A stretch of DNA of 5,443 nt from Bacillaceae bacterium (GTDB lineage Bacteria; Bacillota; Bacilli; Bacillales_A; Planococcaceae), in assembly GCA_030149685.1 (NCBI GenBank), contig JASLGI010000101.1, positions 1-5,443 of the forward strand, in the 5' to 3' direction. Positions 1-5,443 of the stretch are shown here, in pieces. The notes under the pieces are model-generated. The model saw only the letters and a program-made list of their open reading frames with translations. It made no database searches and was not told the DNA's origin. Made by a program: the position numbers and the translations under genes. Position 1 is the first letter of the stretch. The number at the start of each line of letters is the position of its first letter.

Positions 1-75
1 GATCCCAATGGATACTTCCTCTGAAAATAGTTCACTTAATGACTCTAACAATGCTTCCATGCGAATTTGATTCAT
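1..75 (-). CDS. 5' end of a minus-strand gene, possibly a soluble chemoreceptor-like protein (partial)
   Basis: Only the first 25 codons are in the window; the frame is open to the left edge. The start is well supported: ATG at 75-73 lies 7 bases after a strong AAGGAGTG ribosome-binding site. The peptide begins MNQIRMEALLESLSELF and continues with an acidic stretch and SIGI at the edge. An amphipathic helix followed by E-E-V-S-I is reminiscent, from memory, of the N-termini of small cytoplasmic MCP-type proteins in Bacillus (YfmS-like), where it precedes a sensory domain. That likeness is weak and rests on 25 residues, so function is not assigned. The gene is divergent from the cyclase/chemoreceptor pair. 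That this is a real gene start is fairly sure; the product is not. Confidence 0.6.
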   Translation of the reverse strand, partial: MNQIRMEALLESLSELFSEEVSIGI

Positions 76-82
76 CAATAAC

Positions 83-90
83 CACTCCTT
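83..90 (-). promoter_or_regulatory. Ribosome-binding site of the left minus-strand gene
   Basis: On the minus strand the bases read AAGGAGTG, an almost complete match to the anti-Shine-Dalgarno end of Bacillales 16S rRNA. The gap to the ATG at 75-73 is 7 bases. This site is the main reason to accept a gene at the left edge although only 25 codons are visible. Confidence 0.8.
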
Positions 91-126
91 CTACGTAGCT
101 GTGATCCTTTGCTTGCGCGTCTTTCC

Positions 127-155
127 ATTATATCGTATTTACCAACCGAATCTAG
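127..155 (-). promoter_or_regulatory. Candidate promoter for the left minus-strand gene
   Basis: The minus strand has a perfect TATAAT (132 to 127), which would place transcription start near 120 and give a leader of about 45 bases before the ATG at 75. The -35 at 17-base spacing is CTAGAT (155 to 150), a poor sigma-A match, and there is no extended TG. The same bases overlap TACGATAT (137 to 130), which shares six of eight bases with the motility sigma factor -10 (GCCGATAT). The matching -35 (TAAA) is only TCTA, so sigma-D use is a guess. Confidence 0.4.
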
Positions 156-172
156 AGTTTAAGAAACAATTA

Positions 173-203
173 TTGACAGTCTAAAGTATTACTCGCCTAT
201 TAT
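173..203 (+). promoter_or_regulatory. Candidate plus-strand sigma-A promoter, far upstream
   Basis: A perfect TTGACA (173-178) is followed by TATTAT (198-203), with a 19-base spacer that is longer than the preferred 17. A second -10-like TATAAA overlaps at 201-206. If used, it would start a transcript near 210, giving either a 400-base leader for the cyclase gene or a short independent transcript. The long spacer is the main reason for doubt. Confidence 0.3.
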
Positions 204-232
204 AAAGCGAATTTCGACAATATCCTTACGAA

Positions 233-259
233 AAAGAGAAGAGCTTTCATTTTCTCTTT
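233..259. other. Weak inverted repeat followed by a T-rich run
   Basis: AAAGAGAA (233-240) pairs with TTCTCTTT (252-259) across an 11-base gap, and the plus strand continues T-rich (TATTTGTTTT). It has the outline of a weak intrinsic terminator, but the stem is short and mostly A-T. It lies about 30 bases beyond the -10 of the candidate promoter at 173-203, so it could end or attenuate that transcript. Confidence 0.2.
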
Positions 260-344
260 ATTTGTTTTATCATATTTATACACTTTACTATGTTTTTCAT
301 ATTTTTTTTATTAATTAAATATCCATCACTGAACGATTAACGAA

Positions 345-373
345 TAGGAGCCGATGAACTAGGGAGGATGAAC
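345..373 (+). repeat. Imperfect tandem repeat of about 15 bases, two copies
   Basis: TAGGAGCCGATGAAC (345-359) is followed directly by TAGGGAGGATGAAC (360-373). The copies differ by a few bases and one deletion, and share the exact 8-mer GATGAACT at 353-360 and 367-374. Each copy has a Shine-Dalgarno-like purine block, then ATG AAC, then a stop (TAG or TGA). The purine-to-ATG gap of 0-3 bases is too short for efficient initiation. It may be a protein-binding repeat or a duplication without function. Confidence 0.5.
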
Positions 374-425
374 TGAACACACGAACATTTAATAAGTTTT
401 TTTAACTGTTCTACTAAAATAAGGA

Positions 426-437
426 CCTTTATAAAGG
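426..437. repeat. 12-base perfect palindrome CCTTTATAAAGG
   Basis: CCTTTA and TAAAGG are exact inverted halves with no spacer. The palindrome lies about 70 bases upstream of the extended -10 promoter at 507-535, a position where a dimeric regulator could bind. No regulator is identified, and AT-rich DNA gives such palindromes by chance fairly often. Confidence 0.35.
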
Positions 438-506
438 AAATGAACCGCCGAACGATGAAAATAGATGAAAAGGGCTTATTGACTTCACACTTTCTAGTAG
501 GCAACT

Positions 507-535
507 CTTTCATCCTAATGAAACGATGGTATACT
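507..535 (+). promoter_or_regulatory. Likely sigma-A promoter of the cyclase-chemoreceptor operon (extended -10)
   Basis: TATACT (530-535) is preceded by TG at 527-528 with one base between, a good extended -10. The -35 at 17-base spacing is CTTTCA (507-512), matching TTGACA at three positions, which is tolerable when an extended -10 is present. Transcription would start near 542, giving a leader of about 65 bases. This is the best placed promoter for the gene beginning at 608; a start at 581 would also lie downstream of it. Confidence 0.5.
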
Positions 536-587
536 ATTTTTAGCCTAGTTATTAATGAATCTTAAACAAAAATACCTATTATGCGTA

Positions 588-599
588 AGAAAGGATGTG
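588..599 (+). promoter_or_regulatory. Ribosome-binding site that fixes the cyclase start at 608
   Basis: AGAAAGGATGTG differs from AGAAAGGAGGTG, the complement of the 16S rRNA 3' end, at one base (T at 596). It ends 8 bases before the ATG at 608. The in-frame ATG at 581 has no purine-rich site ahead of it (CAAAAATACCTATT), so the nine extra residues it would add are probably untranslated. Confidence 0.75.
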
Positions 600-607
600 T
601 ACACACG

Positions 608-3022
608 ATGAGTTTTCAGAATATGAGTGACTTGTCTACTCTTCCTCAATTGATTGACGAACAGTTTTACGTATTCATTTTAAACGATGATGCAACACTC
701 TCTTACTGTAATGAGCGTTTTGCAATGCTTTTAAATGCCAGTAAAGATTCCTTAATTGGAAAACATTACAGTTCATTACCATTTTACTTTGAAAATGAAC
801 CTTTTTCACAATCGAAATGGGAACGTCAAGAACCGAAAACGATTCGAATTACGAATCGTTCCGGTCACTCTCACTGGCTCTTTGCCTCTGAATTTCCGAT
901 CGTGTCTAAAGAAGAAAACGTACGTCAATACCTTTACGTTGCGACAAACATTACGAAGGAACGCGAAAAATATAATGAAGCAAAACAATTGAACACGTAC
1001 TTAAAACAAATTGAAGAAGCGCTTCACCAATCTTCAATCGTCTCGATTACCGACTCGAATGGAGTCATCACATACGTCAATGAAAAACTTTGCGAAATCT
1101 CAAAATACGATGAATCTGAAATCATTGGAAAAACTCATCGGTTGTTCAGTTCCAATTACCATTCGACGACTTTTTTCTGTCAATTGTGGAAAACGATTCA
1201 AAGTGGGAAACAGTGGCAGGGGAATTTGCGAAACAGAGCAAAAGACGGACGCTTCATTTGGTTGAATACGACAATCATTCCTTTCCTTGATGAAAACGGC
1301 ATCCCCTATCAATATATATCGATCCAAAATGATATTACGAAAACAAAAGAAGTAGAAGCTTCTTTAGAAGTCGCTATGCGAAATGACTTTCAACAAACGG
1401 TCAAGCATTTACAAAACATTATTTTTAAATACAAAGTGAACGATCCGCTATCGATTGAATTTACGATGGTTGAAGGTCAATTTCTCGATAAATTAGGAAT
1501 CGAAACGATCGACTTAAATGGCTTCTCACTATTGAAAAAATTTAAAAAACAACAACGCTTTTTCATTTTAAGAAACTTAATGAGAGCAGCTCGCGGAGAA
1601 CAAGTGGAGTTTGAATTAGAATATGAAGAACATACGATCCTTATTTATTTATCTCCGATTTTTCAAGAGGACATCGTCAAAGAAGTGGTCGGCACCGGAA
1701 TTGATATCACCCAACGAAAAAAAGCTGAAGAGACGATCGCCTTCATGGCTTATTACGATTCGTTAACGAAATTACCGAACCGTCAACTTCTCCAGCAATT
1801 GACGAACGAGAAAATTACACAAGGTGAAGGATTCGCTTTGCTGTTTATCGATTTGGATCGGTTTAAAAGTGTAAACGACTCGATGGGGCATTTGACGGGA
1901 GACCAACTGTTAATTTCTGTCGGTAAGCGTCTCAAACAATGTGTACGTGACAACGATATCGTCGCTCGGTTAAGCGGTGATGAATTCGTCGTCATTTTAT
2001 CGCTAGAAGATGAAAAGCTCGTCCGTACAGTGACACAACGAATCGTCACGGAAATTTCACTCGTCTTCCAAATTAACAGCTACGACATTTACGTCACGCC
2101 GAGCATAGGCATTAGTTTATATCCTAAAGATGGAACGACTTATGAAGAACTGCTTCAACACGCTGATGCTGCCATGTATTTAGCAAAAGATTTGGGTAAA
2201 AACAATTTTCAATTTTTTACAGACTCTTTAAGAAAACAAATAAAAGAAAGAAAAACACTAGAACACGATTTACGAAAAGCACTCATGTACGAAAACTTTT
2301 CCTTTTACTATCAACCGATTTGGAATGTGAAAAAAAATGAGATCATCGCCATTCAGTCAAAGGTGATGTGGGACCACCCGTTCCGTGGAAAAATAGAAGA
2401 TCAACATTTCATTCCTCTCGCTGAAAATGCAGGTCTCATTTTACCGCTCGGAATGTGGATGATTCGTCGAGCTTGCATTCAAATTAAAATGTGGCAAGAT
2501 GTCGGTTACAAATCATTACCTCTTTCAATCCACATTTCGAACCGTTTACTCGATCAACCGTTTTTCGTATCTAAGCTGTTGTCGATGTTAAAAGAAATCG
2601 AACTCGATCCACGACATCTTTTACTCGAACTAGATGGTGCTTTTTTAACATCGATGGATGGCGCACAAGAAGTAATGGAACAATTAGACGCACACGGAAT
2701 TCGTCTCATCATCAATCGATTCGGATCAGGTGGATCGTCATTCGATCAACTACCTAACTGGCCGATTTCAAAAATCAAAATAGATGATACGTTCCTTCAA
2801 AATTTAAATGGACCGAACCGTGTCATCATTCGTTCGATGGTAGAATTAGCACACCAATTAAACTTACCGTTACTAGTAGACCGTGTAGATACGAAACATC
2901 AGGCTGGCTTTCTCGATTCAACGAACTGTTCGATTCGACAAGGTAACTTTTATGAAGAGCCACTCTCTAATAAAGAATTCGCTCGAAAGTATTTAGAACC
3001 TACGTTTCACGAGGGCTCATGA
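608..3022 (+). CDS. PAS-PAS-PAS-GGDEF-EAL protein: probable diguanylate cyclase with a degenerate EAL domain
   Basis: Predicted cytoplasmic protein of 804 residues (813 if begun at 581). No membrane segment or signal peptide is seen. Domains, numbered from the 608 start: PAS 1 about 15-116, linker helix, PAS 2 about 137-244 (ending NDIT), PAS 3 about 263-369 (GIDITQRK), GGDEF about 379-540, EAL about 550-796. The GGDEF domain keeps DSLTKLPNR, the FIDLDRFK metal Asp (415), Asn 423 in VNDSMGH and the RxxD inhibitory site (RDND, 447-450). Its signature is SGDEF (456-460), with Ser for the first Gly. The EAL domain keeps the fold (YYQPI, FIPLAE, LKID-like Lys 724, QG at 778-779) but lost catalytic residues: EAL is QSK (583-585), Asn of VNLS is His 642, the second Glu of ExxE is Gly 677, DD is Asn-Arg (703-704), AEGVE is VDRVD. 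Expected role: PAS-controlled synthesis of cyclic di-GMP from GTP, without phosphodiesterase activity. Layout and size are similar to B. subtilis YkoW, but orthology is not shown. It is first in an operon with an MCP gene 16 bases downstream. Confidence 0.93.
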   Translation: MSFQNMSDLSTLPQLIDEQFYVFILNDDATLSYCNERFAMLLNASKDSLIGKHYSSLPFYFENEPFSQSKWERQEPKTIRITNRSGHSHWLFASEFPIVSKEENVRQYLYVATNITKEREKYNEAKQLNTYLKQIEEALHQSSIVSITDSNGVITYVNEKLCEISKYDESEIIGKTHRLFSSNYHSTTFFCQLWKTIQSGKQWQGNLRNRAKDGRFIWLNTTIIPFLDENGIPYQYISIQNDITKTKEVEASLEVAMRNDFQQTVKHLQNIIFKYKVNDPLSIEFTMVEGQFLDKLGIETIDLNGFSLLKKFKKQQRFFILRNLMRAARGEQVEFELEYEEHTILIYLSPIFQEDIVKEVVGTGIDITQRKKAEETIAFMAYYDSLTKLPNRQLLQQLTNEKITQGEGFALLFIDLDRFKSVNDSMGHLTGDQLLISVGKRLKQCVRDNDIVARLSGDEFVVILSLEDEKLVRTVTQRIVTEISLVFQINSYDIYVTPSIGISLYPKDGTTYEELLQHADAAMYLAKDLGKNNFQFFTDSLRKQIKERKTLEHDLRKALMYENFSFYYQPIWNVKKNEIIAIQSKVMWDHPFRGKIEDQHFIPLAENAGLILPLGMWMIRRACIQIKMWQDVGYKSLPLSIHISNRLLDQPFFVSKLLSMLKEIELDPRHLLLELDGAFLTSMDGAQEVMEQLDAHGIRLIINRFGSGGSSFDQLPNWPISKIKIDDTFLQNLNGPNRVIIRSMVELAHQLNLPLLVDRVDTKHQAGFLDSTNCSIRQGNFYEEPLSNKEFARKYLEPTFHEGS
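838..860 (+). repeat. Perfect 9-bp inverted repeat inside the PAS 1 coding region
   Basis: AACGATTCG (838-846) and CGAATCGTT (852-860) are exact complements around AATTA. The bases encode part of TIRITNRS, so the repeat could arise from codon choice alone. No T-run follows, so it is not a terminator. In the mRNA it could form a local hairpin about 230 bases into the gene. Confidence 0.4.
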
Positions 3023-3027
3023 AAGGA
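3022..3027 (+). promoter_or_regulatory. Ribosome-binding site of the MCP gene, overlapping the upstream stop codon
   Basis: AAAGGA begins on the last base of the cyclase stop codon TGA (3020-3022). It leaves 11 bases to the ATG at 3039, slightly longer than ideal. Ribosomes finishing the first gene would therefore cover this site, which favours translational coupling. No other in-frame start lies closer. Confidence 0.6.
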
Positions 3028-3038
3028 ACGATCAATAA

Positions 3039-4712
3039 ATGAGTGTCAAACAAAAATTACAAATTAGCTTCGGGATCGTTATCGCTTTTTTATTGGCACT
3101 TTCCGCTCTCGGTATGAACGATTTATCTTCGAATAAAAAGATGAGTGCACGCATCCAACTGAAAGAAAACATTGCGAATGAATTTAATGAAGTTGCTTTT
3201 CTTACGTTGCGGGCGAATGCTGCGATGAGAGGTTACATGCTCTATCGAGATGATCAAATGCGCAACAACCACCTCTCTCTTCGTGATGAGTTGGATGATA
3301 CGATACGAATGATTGACAAACTATCATTTGTCGACGAGCGATACGATCAATTTTTAACCGATCTCCGTACATGGGAAAAAAATATCGATGAACGGATTCT
3401 TTCATCGCTCGACGATGGAAAATTAGAGGAAGCTGAAACGAATGCTCTTCCTATACTCGGTCAAGGCTCACGTGAACTCGTCTCTTTAGCTAAAGAAATT
3501 GCCGATGAACAAGTCGGCGAAATTAACGCATTGCTTCAAGCGAATGATGCGTCGATCAACAAAAGTTTTACGACGATGCTCATCATTATTATTATAGCGA
3601 CCGCTAGTAGCTTATGGATTGCTACGCGATTCGGTCGAAAGATGACCGCAGTGATCGAACAATTAACTGAACAGACGACAGCTGTAACGAAAGGTGATCT
3701 TTCTGCTGAAAATACGATACGGACGAATGATGAATTCGAACAGCTCGGTCGTTCATTCAATACGATGACGCGACAACTTTCGACACTTTTAAAAGAAATC
3801 GATCACGCATCGCACAATGTCTCTTCAACATCAGCAACTTTAACTCAACATAGTGAATCCGTACAAAAAGGAGCGGAGGAGACAGAGCGAGCAATTGACA
3901 TCGTACGTTCTGGAGCTGATGAACAGATGACAACGGTCGAACAAACGACAGAACGGTCATCTACTGTTCTCCATCATATGACGGAGATGCAACAAACATT
4001 AGACGACATGTATGTACAATCCGCTCAATCAAAAGATTTAACGACGGTCGGATCAACCGCTGTCGTCCAAGTCGTTGAGCAAATGAATACGGTCGTTCAG
4101 ACGACAACCGAGCTCGTCGAACAAATTAAAATGTTTGGTCAACAATCATCGATGATCCGCGAAACGATTCAAACGATTAAAAAAATAGCTGCTCAAACGA
4201 ATTTACTCGCTTTAAATGCATCGATTGAAGCGGCTCGAGCAGGCGAACATGGAAAAGGATTTGCTGTCGTCGCTTCTGAAGTACGGGCGCTCGCTGATCA
4301 ATCAGCAAATGCCGCTCAAACAGTGGAACAAGTCGTCGAGCAAATTACTTCTTCTGCGGAGCAGATGACGACAACTGCGGAACGGAGTGAGCAAGTCGTC
4401 CAACAAGGACAGCAACTCGCTCATGAAGCTGAACAAACATTTCATCACATTTATACGTCGATTCATACAGTAGAAAATGAAGCGACTCGCGTAAAGCATT
4501 CGATCACATCAGTCTATGATCAACTGCACGCTCTTATCGAGCAAATCGACACGATTGATGAACTTGCTCAACGTTCTACTCACGAAACGGATCACATTGA
4601 AACCGTTTCGAAAAAACAGCGGGAAGCGATGCAAGAAGTTACCCGTTCGGCTCATCGACTCGCTGAGATGGCAAAAGACTTAGAACAACTAATCGATTCA
4701 TTGCGTACGTAA
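3039..4712 (+). CDS. Transmembrane methyl-accepting chemotaxis protein (MCP)
   Basis: The product has 557 residues. A short basic start (MSVKQK) leads into membrane helix 1 (about 8-27). An extracellular helical domain follows (about 28-176), with [10 protein letters not shown] near 64-73 as in 4HB/CHASE3-type sensors. Membrane helix 2 is about 177-196 (with five consecutive Ile), then HAMP (about 197-249, with [15 protein letters not shown]) and a long antiparallel coiled-coil signalling domain to the end. The hairpin tip that contacts CheA and CheW is [18 protein letters not shown] (386-403), including Glu 397, Arg 400 and Glu 403; Ser replaces the commoner Ala in NAAIEAA, a frequent variation. 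Likely adaptation helices are [11 protein letters not shown] (293-303) and [18 protein letters not shown] (524-541). No C-terminal CheR-docking pentapeptide is present, as in most Firmicutes receptors. Arm lengths of about 145-160 residues each side of the tip suit the 44-helix class of B. subtilis receptors. The ligand is not predictable. It is the second gene after the PAS-GGDEF-EAL gene and is followed by a terminator. Confidence 0.96.
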   Translation: MSVKQKLQISFGIVIAFLLALSALGMNDLSSNKKMSARIQLKENIANEFNEVAFLTLRANAAMRGYMLYRDDQMRNNHLSLRDELDDTIRMIDKLSFVDERYDQFLTDLRTWEKNIDERILSSLDDGKLEEAETNALPILGQGSRELVSLAKEIADEQVGEINALLQANDASINKSFTTMLIIIIIATASSLWIATRFGRKMTAVIEQLTEQTTAVTKGDLSAENTIRTNDEFEQLGRSFNTMTRQLSTLLKEIDHASHNVSSTSATLTQHSESVQKGAEETERAIDIVRSGADEQMTTVEQTTERSSTVLHHMTEMQQTLDDMYVQSAQSKDLTTVGSTAVVQVVEQMNTVVQTTTELVEQIKMFGQQSSMIRETIQTIKKIAAQTNLLALNASIEAARAGEHGKGFAVVASEVRALADQSANAAQTVEQVVEQITSSAEQMTTTAERSEQVVQQGQQLAHEAEQTFHHIYTSIHTVENEATRVKHSITSVYDQLHALIEQIDTIDELAQRSTHETDHIETVSKKQREAMQEVTRSAHRLAEMAKDLEQLIDSLRT

Positions 4713-4737
4713 CGAACATGAAACTGATGATCCAACT

Positions 4738-4776
4738 AAAAAGTGCTTCAGTCGAAAATCGACTGAAGCACTTTTT
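4738..4776. terminator. Bidirectional intrinsic terminator between convergent genes
   Basis: AAAAAGTGCTTCAGTCG (4738-4754) pairs perfectly over 17 bp with CGACTGAAGCACTTTTT (4760-4776) around the loop AAAAT; an extra A-T pair can shrink the loop to 3. The T-run follows the stem on the plus strand, and the A-run before it gives a T-run on the minus strand. It lies 25 bases after the MCP stop and 16 bases beyond the stop of the convergent gene, so it can end both transcripts. Confidence 0.93.
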
Positions 4777-4792
4777 CTAATTTTTTATTCTC

Positions 4793-5443
4793 TTATCGTT
4801 CCGATGTCCGCTTCGAATGAAACGTAAAAGAATACGGCGTACGATCATCATCTGACAAATCGACAACCCACGGTTGACCGGTCAACGCATCGTACGCATG
4901 CAAATTCATTTCCTTTTTTCCATATCCTACATCGTACTGCTTCACGTAAACGGCGTATCCACGCTCATCGATTTCATCGAGTACGTAACGTAACGTGCAA
5001 TTAATCTGTTCATTCAATGAGTCTTTCACTTTTCGATTCGTCCATTGAATCGACGAACTAGGCGGGAGATCAACGTACAATCCATCATCGCACCGTAAAG
5101 AGAGTAACCGACCACTTCGCCGTGAAATCGTACAATGAATCGTCGAATGATTGACAAAGTAGCCATTCATGAACCGATGAAATGTAAATGTGTAATGCTC
5201 TTCTTCGACGACTGCTACGCGCTCTCTTCGAATCGTTCCTTCAATTGTGCCGAAAAAACCGACAATGTAACGAACCGCTTCAGCATACGCTTCTTCTTCT
5301 GCCCAAACTGTCGACAATGACTGTTTTTCGATATCCGTACCGTGAAAAGCACGTATTTTTCCCCGTTCGTTCACAGTCATCTCGCCGATCCATTCACCGT
5401 CTCTCGTCCAACGATACGTTAACGATTCACCCACTTGACGTTC
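4793..5443 (-). CDS. YcdB/YcdC-repeat-like protein, C-terminal part (5' end outside window)
   Basis: The frame is open from the right edge to TAA at 4795-4793, giving 216 visible residues. A GTG at 5434-5432 could be read as a start, but no ribosome-binding site is visible in the 9 bases before it and the frame continues through it (ERQ before the Val), so the gene most likely extends beyond the window. Two beta-rich units are seen: a partial one (SLTYRWTRDGEWIGEMTVNERGKI cut short here as its key features) and, after a helix EEEAYAEAVRYIVGFFG, a fuller one with YTFTFHRFMNGYFVNHST, then TISRRSGRLLSL. The pattern helix, then Y-x-F-x-F-x-R-x-x-N-G, then a V/I-x-x-x-x-G turn recalls the YcdB/YcdC repeat (DUF4901). 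A final segment has LHAYDALTGQPW, like the A-x-T-G turn ending such repeats. Members are often secreted or membrane-anchored, but any signal peptide would be outside the window. Biochemical function is unknown. Codon choice resembles its neighbours. Confidence 0.75.
   Translation of the reverse strand, partial: ERQVGESLTYRWTRDGEWIGEMTVNERGKIRAFHGTDIEKQSLSTVWAEEEAYAEAVRYIVGFFGTIEGTIRRERVAVVEEEHYTFTFHRFMNGYFVNHSTIHCTISRRSGRLLSLRCDDGLYVDLPPSSSIQWTNRKVKDSLNEQINCTLRYVLDEIDERGYAVYVKQYDVGYGKKEMNLHAYDALTGQPWVVDLSDDDRTPYSFTFHSKRTSER

Larger units (their letters stand above)
76..607. other. Divergent AT-rich intergenic region with no supported gene
   Basis: About 530 bases separate the left minus-strand start from the cyclase start. 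The stretch from 240 to 330 is very AT-rich, with T-runs and the palindrome TTAATTAA at 311-318. I see no tRNA-like or rRNA-like sequence and no match to the conserved blocks of the cyclic-di-GMP-I riboswitch. The longest plausible small reading frame (440-565, 41 codons) lacks a properly spaced ribosome-binding site. The region's likely role is control of the two divergent genes; the elements that can be named are listed separately. Confidence 0.7.

Noticed and set aside
479..484. TTGACT as a -35 element for the operon
   Set aside because: No -10-like hexamer lies 16-19 bases downstream; the good TATACT at 530 is 45 bases away.
440..565. Small plus-strand reading frame of 41 codons (MNRRTMKIDEKGLLTSHF...)
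   Set aside because: The purine block AAAGGA is directly against the ATG at 440 and 16 bases from the in-frame ATG at 455, so neither start is well spaced. The frame overlaps the likely operon promoter, and its product shows no recognised pattern.
340..600. A cyclic di-GMP riboswitch in the leader of the cyclase gene
   Set aside because: The conserved blocks of the GEMM-I aptamer (GCAAACC-like, GAAA tetraloop with receptor, ACGCAAAGCC) are not present, and no comparable paired structure was seen.
4583..4610. CGAAACGG / CCGTTTCG inverted repeat near the end of the MCP gene, as a terminator or regulatory hairpin
   Set aside because: It is followed by an A-run, not a T-run, on the plus strand, has a 12-base loop, and lies inside well-conserved receptor coding sequence.
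5135..5320. Plus-strand reading frame opposite the YcdB/YcdC-like gene
   Set aside because: It is antisense to a longer frame with protein-like composition and family-like motifs, and has no convincing ribosome-binding site.
5432..5434. GTG as the true start of the right-hand minus-strand gene
   Set aside because: No Shine-Dalgarno is visible in the 9 bases available, the frame remains open to the edge, and the first visible residues look like the middle of a beta-rich repeat.

Overview
The window looks like chromosomal DNA from a low-to-mid G+C Gram-positive of the Bacillaceae/Bacillales type. Three things point there. Ribosome-binding sites are strong AGGAG/AAAGGA types; one on the minus strand is a full AAGGAGTG and one before the first large gene is almost a perfect anti-16S match. 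The chemoreceptor has the Firmicutes style, with no C-terminal docking pentapeptide. The two genes converging at the right share one classic stem-loop/T-run terminator. Genus and species cannot be fixed from this sequence alone.

Layout, left to right. Positions 1-75 hold the first 25 codons of a minus-strand gene that leaves the window; its start resembles, weakly, soluble chemoreceptor proteins. Positions 76-607 are an AT-rich divergent intergenic region of about 530 bases. It carries candidate promoters in both directions, a short imperfect tandem repeat, a 12-base palindrome and an extended -10 promoter close to the next gene. Positions 608-3022 encode an 804-residue PAS-PAS-PAS-GGDEF-EAL protein. 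Sixteen bases later, 3039-4712 encodes a 557-residue transmembrane methyl-accepting chemotaxis protein (MCP). A perfect 17-bp hairpin at 4738-4776 ends this two-gene unit and can also terminate the convergent gene. Positions 4793-5443 are the 3' part of a minus-strand gene resembling the YcdB/YcdC repeat family, open at the window edge.

How the genes may work together: the first large gene should sense an intracellular cue through its PAS domains and make cyclic di-GMP. Its GGDEF domain keeps the metal- and substrate-binding residues and the RxxD inhibitory site, although the signature reads SGDEF. Its EAL domain has lost nearly every catalytic residue (EAL is QSK, the DD pair is NR, the VNLS Asn is His, AEGVE is VDRVD), so it is very unlikely to degrade cyclic di-GMP and more likely regulates or binds. 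The Shine-Dalgarno of the MCP gene touches the stop codon of the cyclase gene, so the two are probably co-transcribed and perhaps translationally coupled. That pairs a second-messenger enzyme with a chemoreceptor, a plausible unit for switching between swimming and sessile behaviour. No mobile element, RNA gene or CRISPR array is visible.
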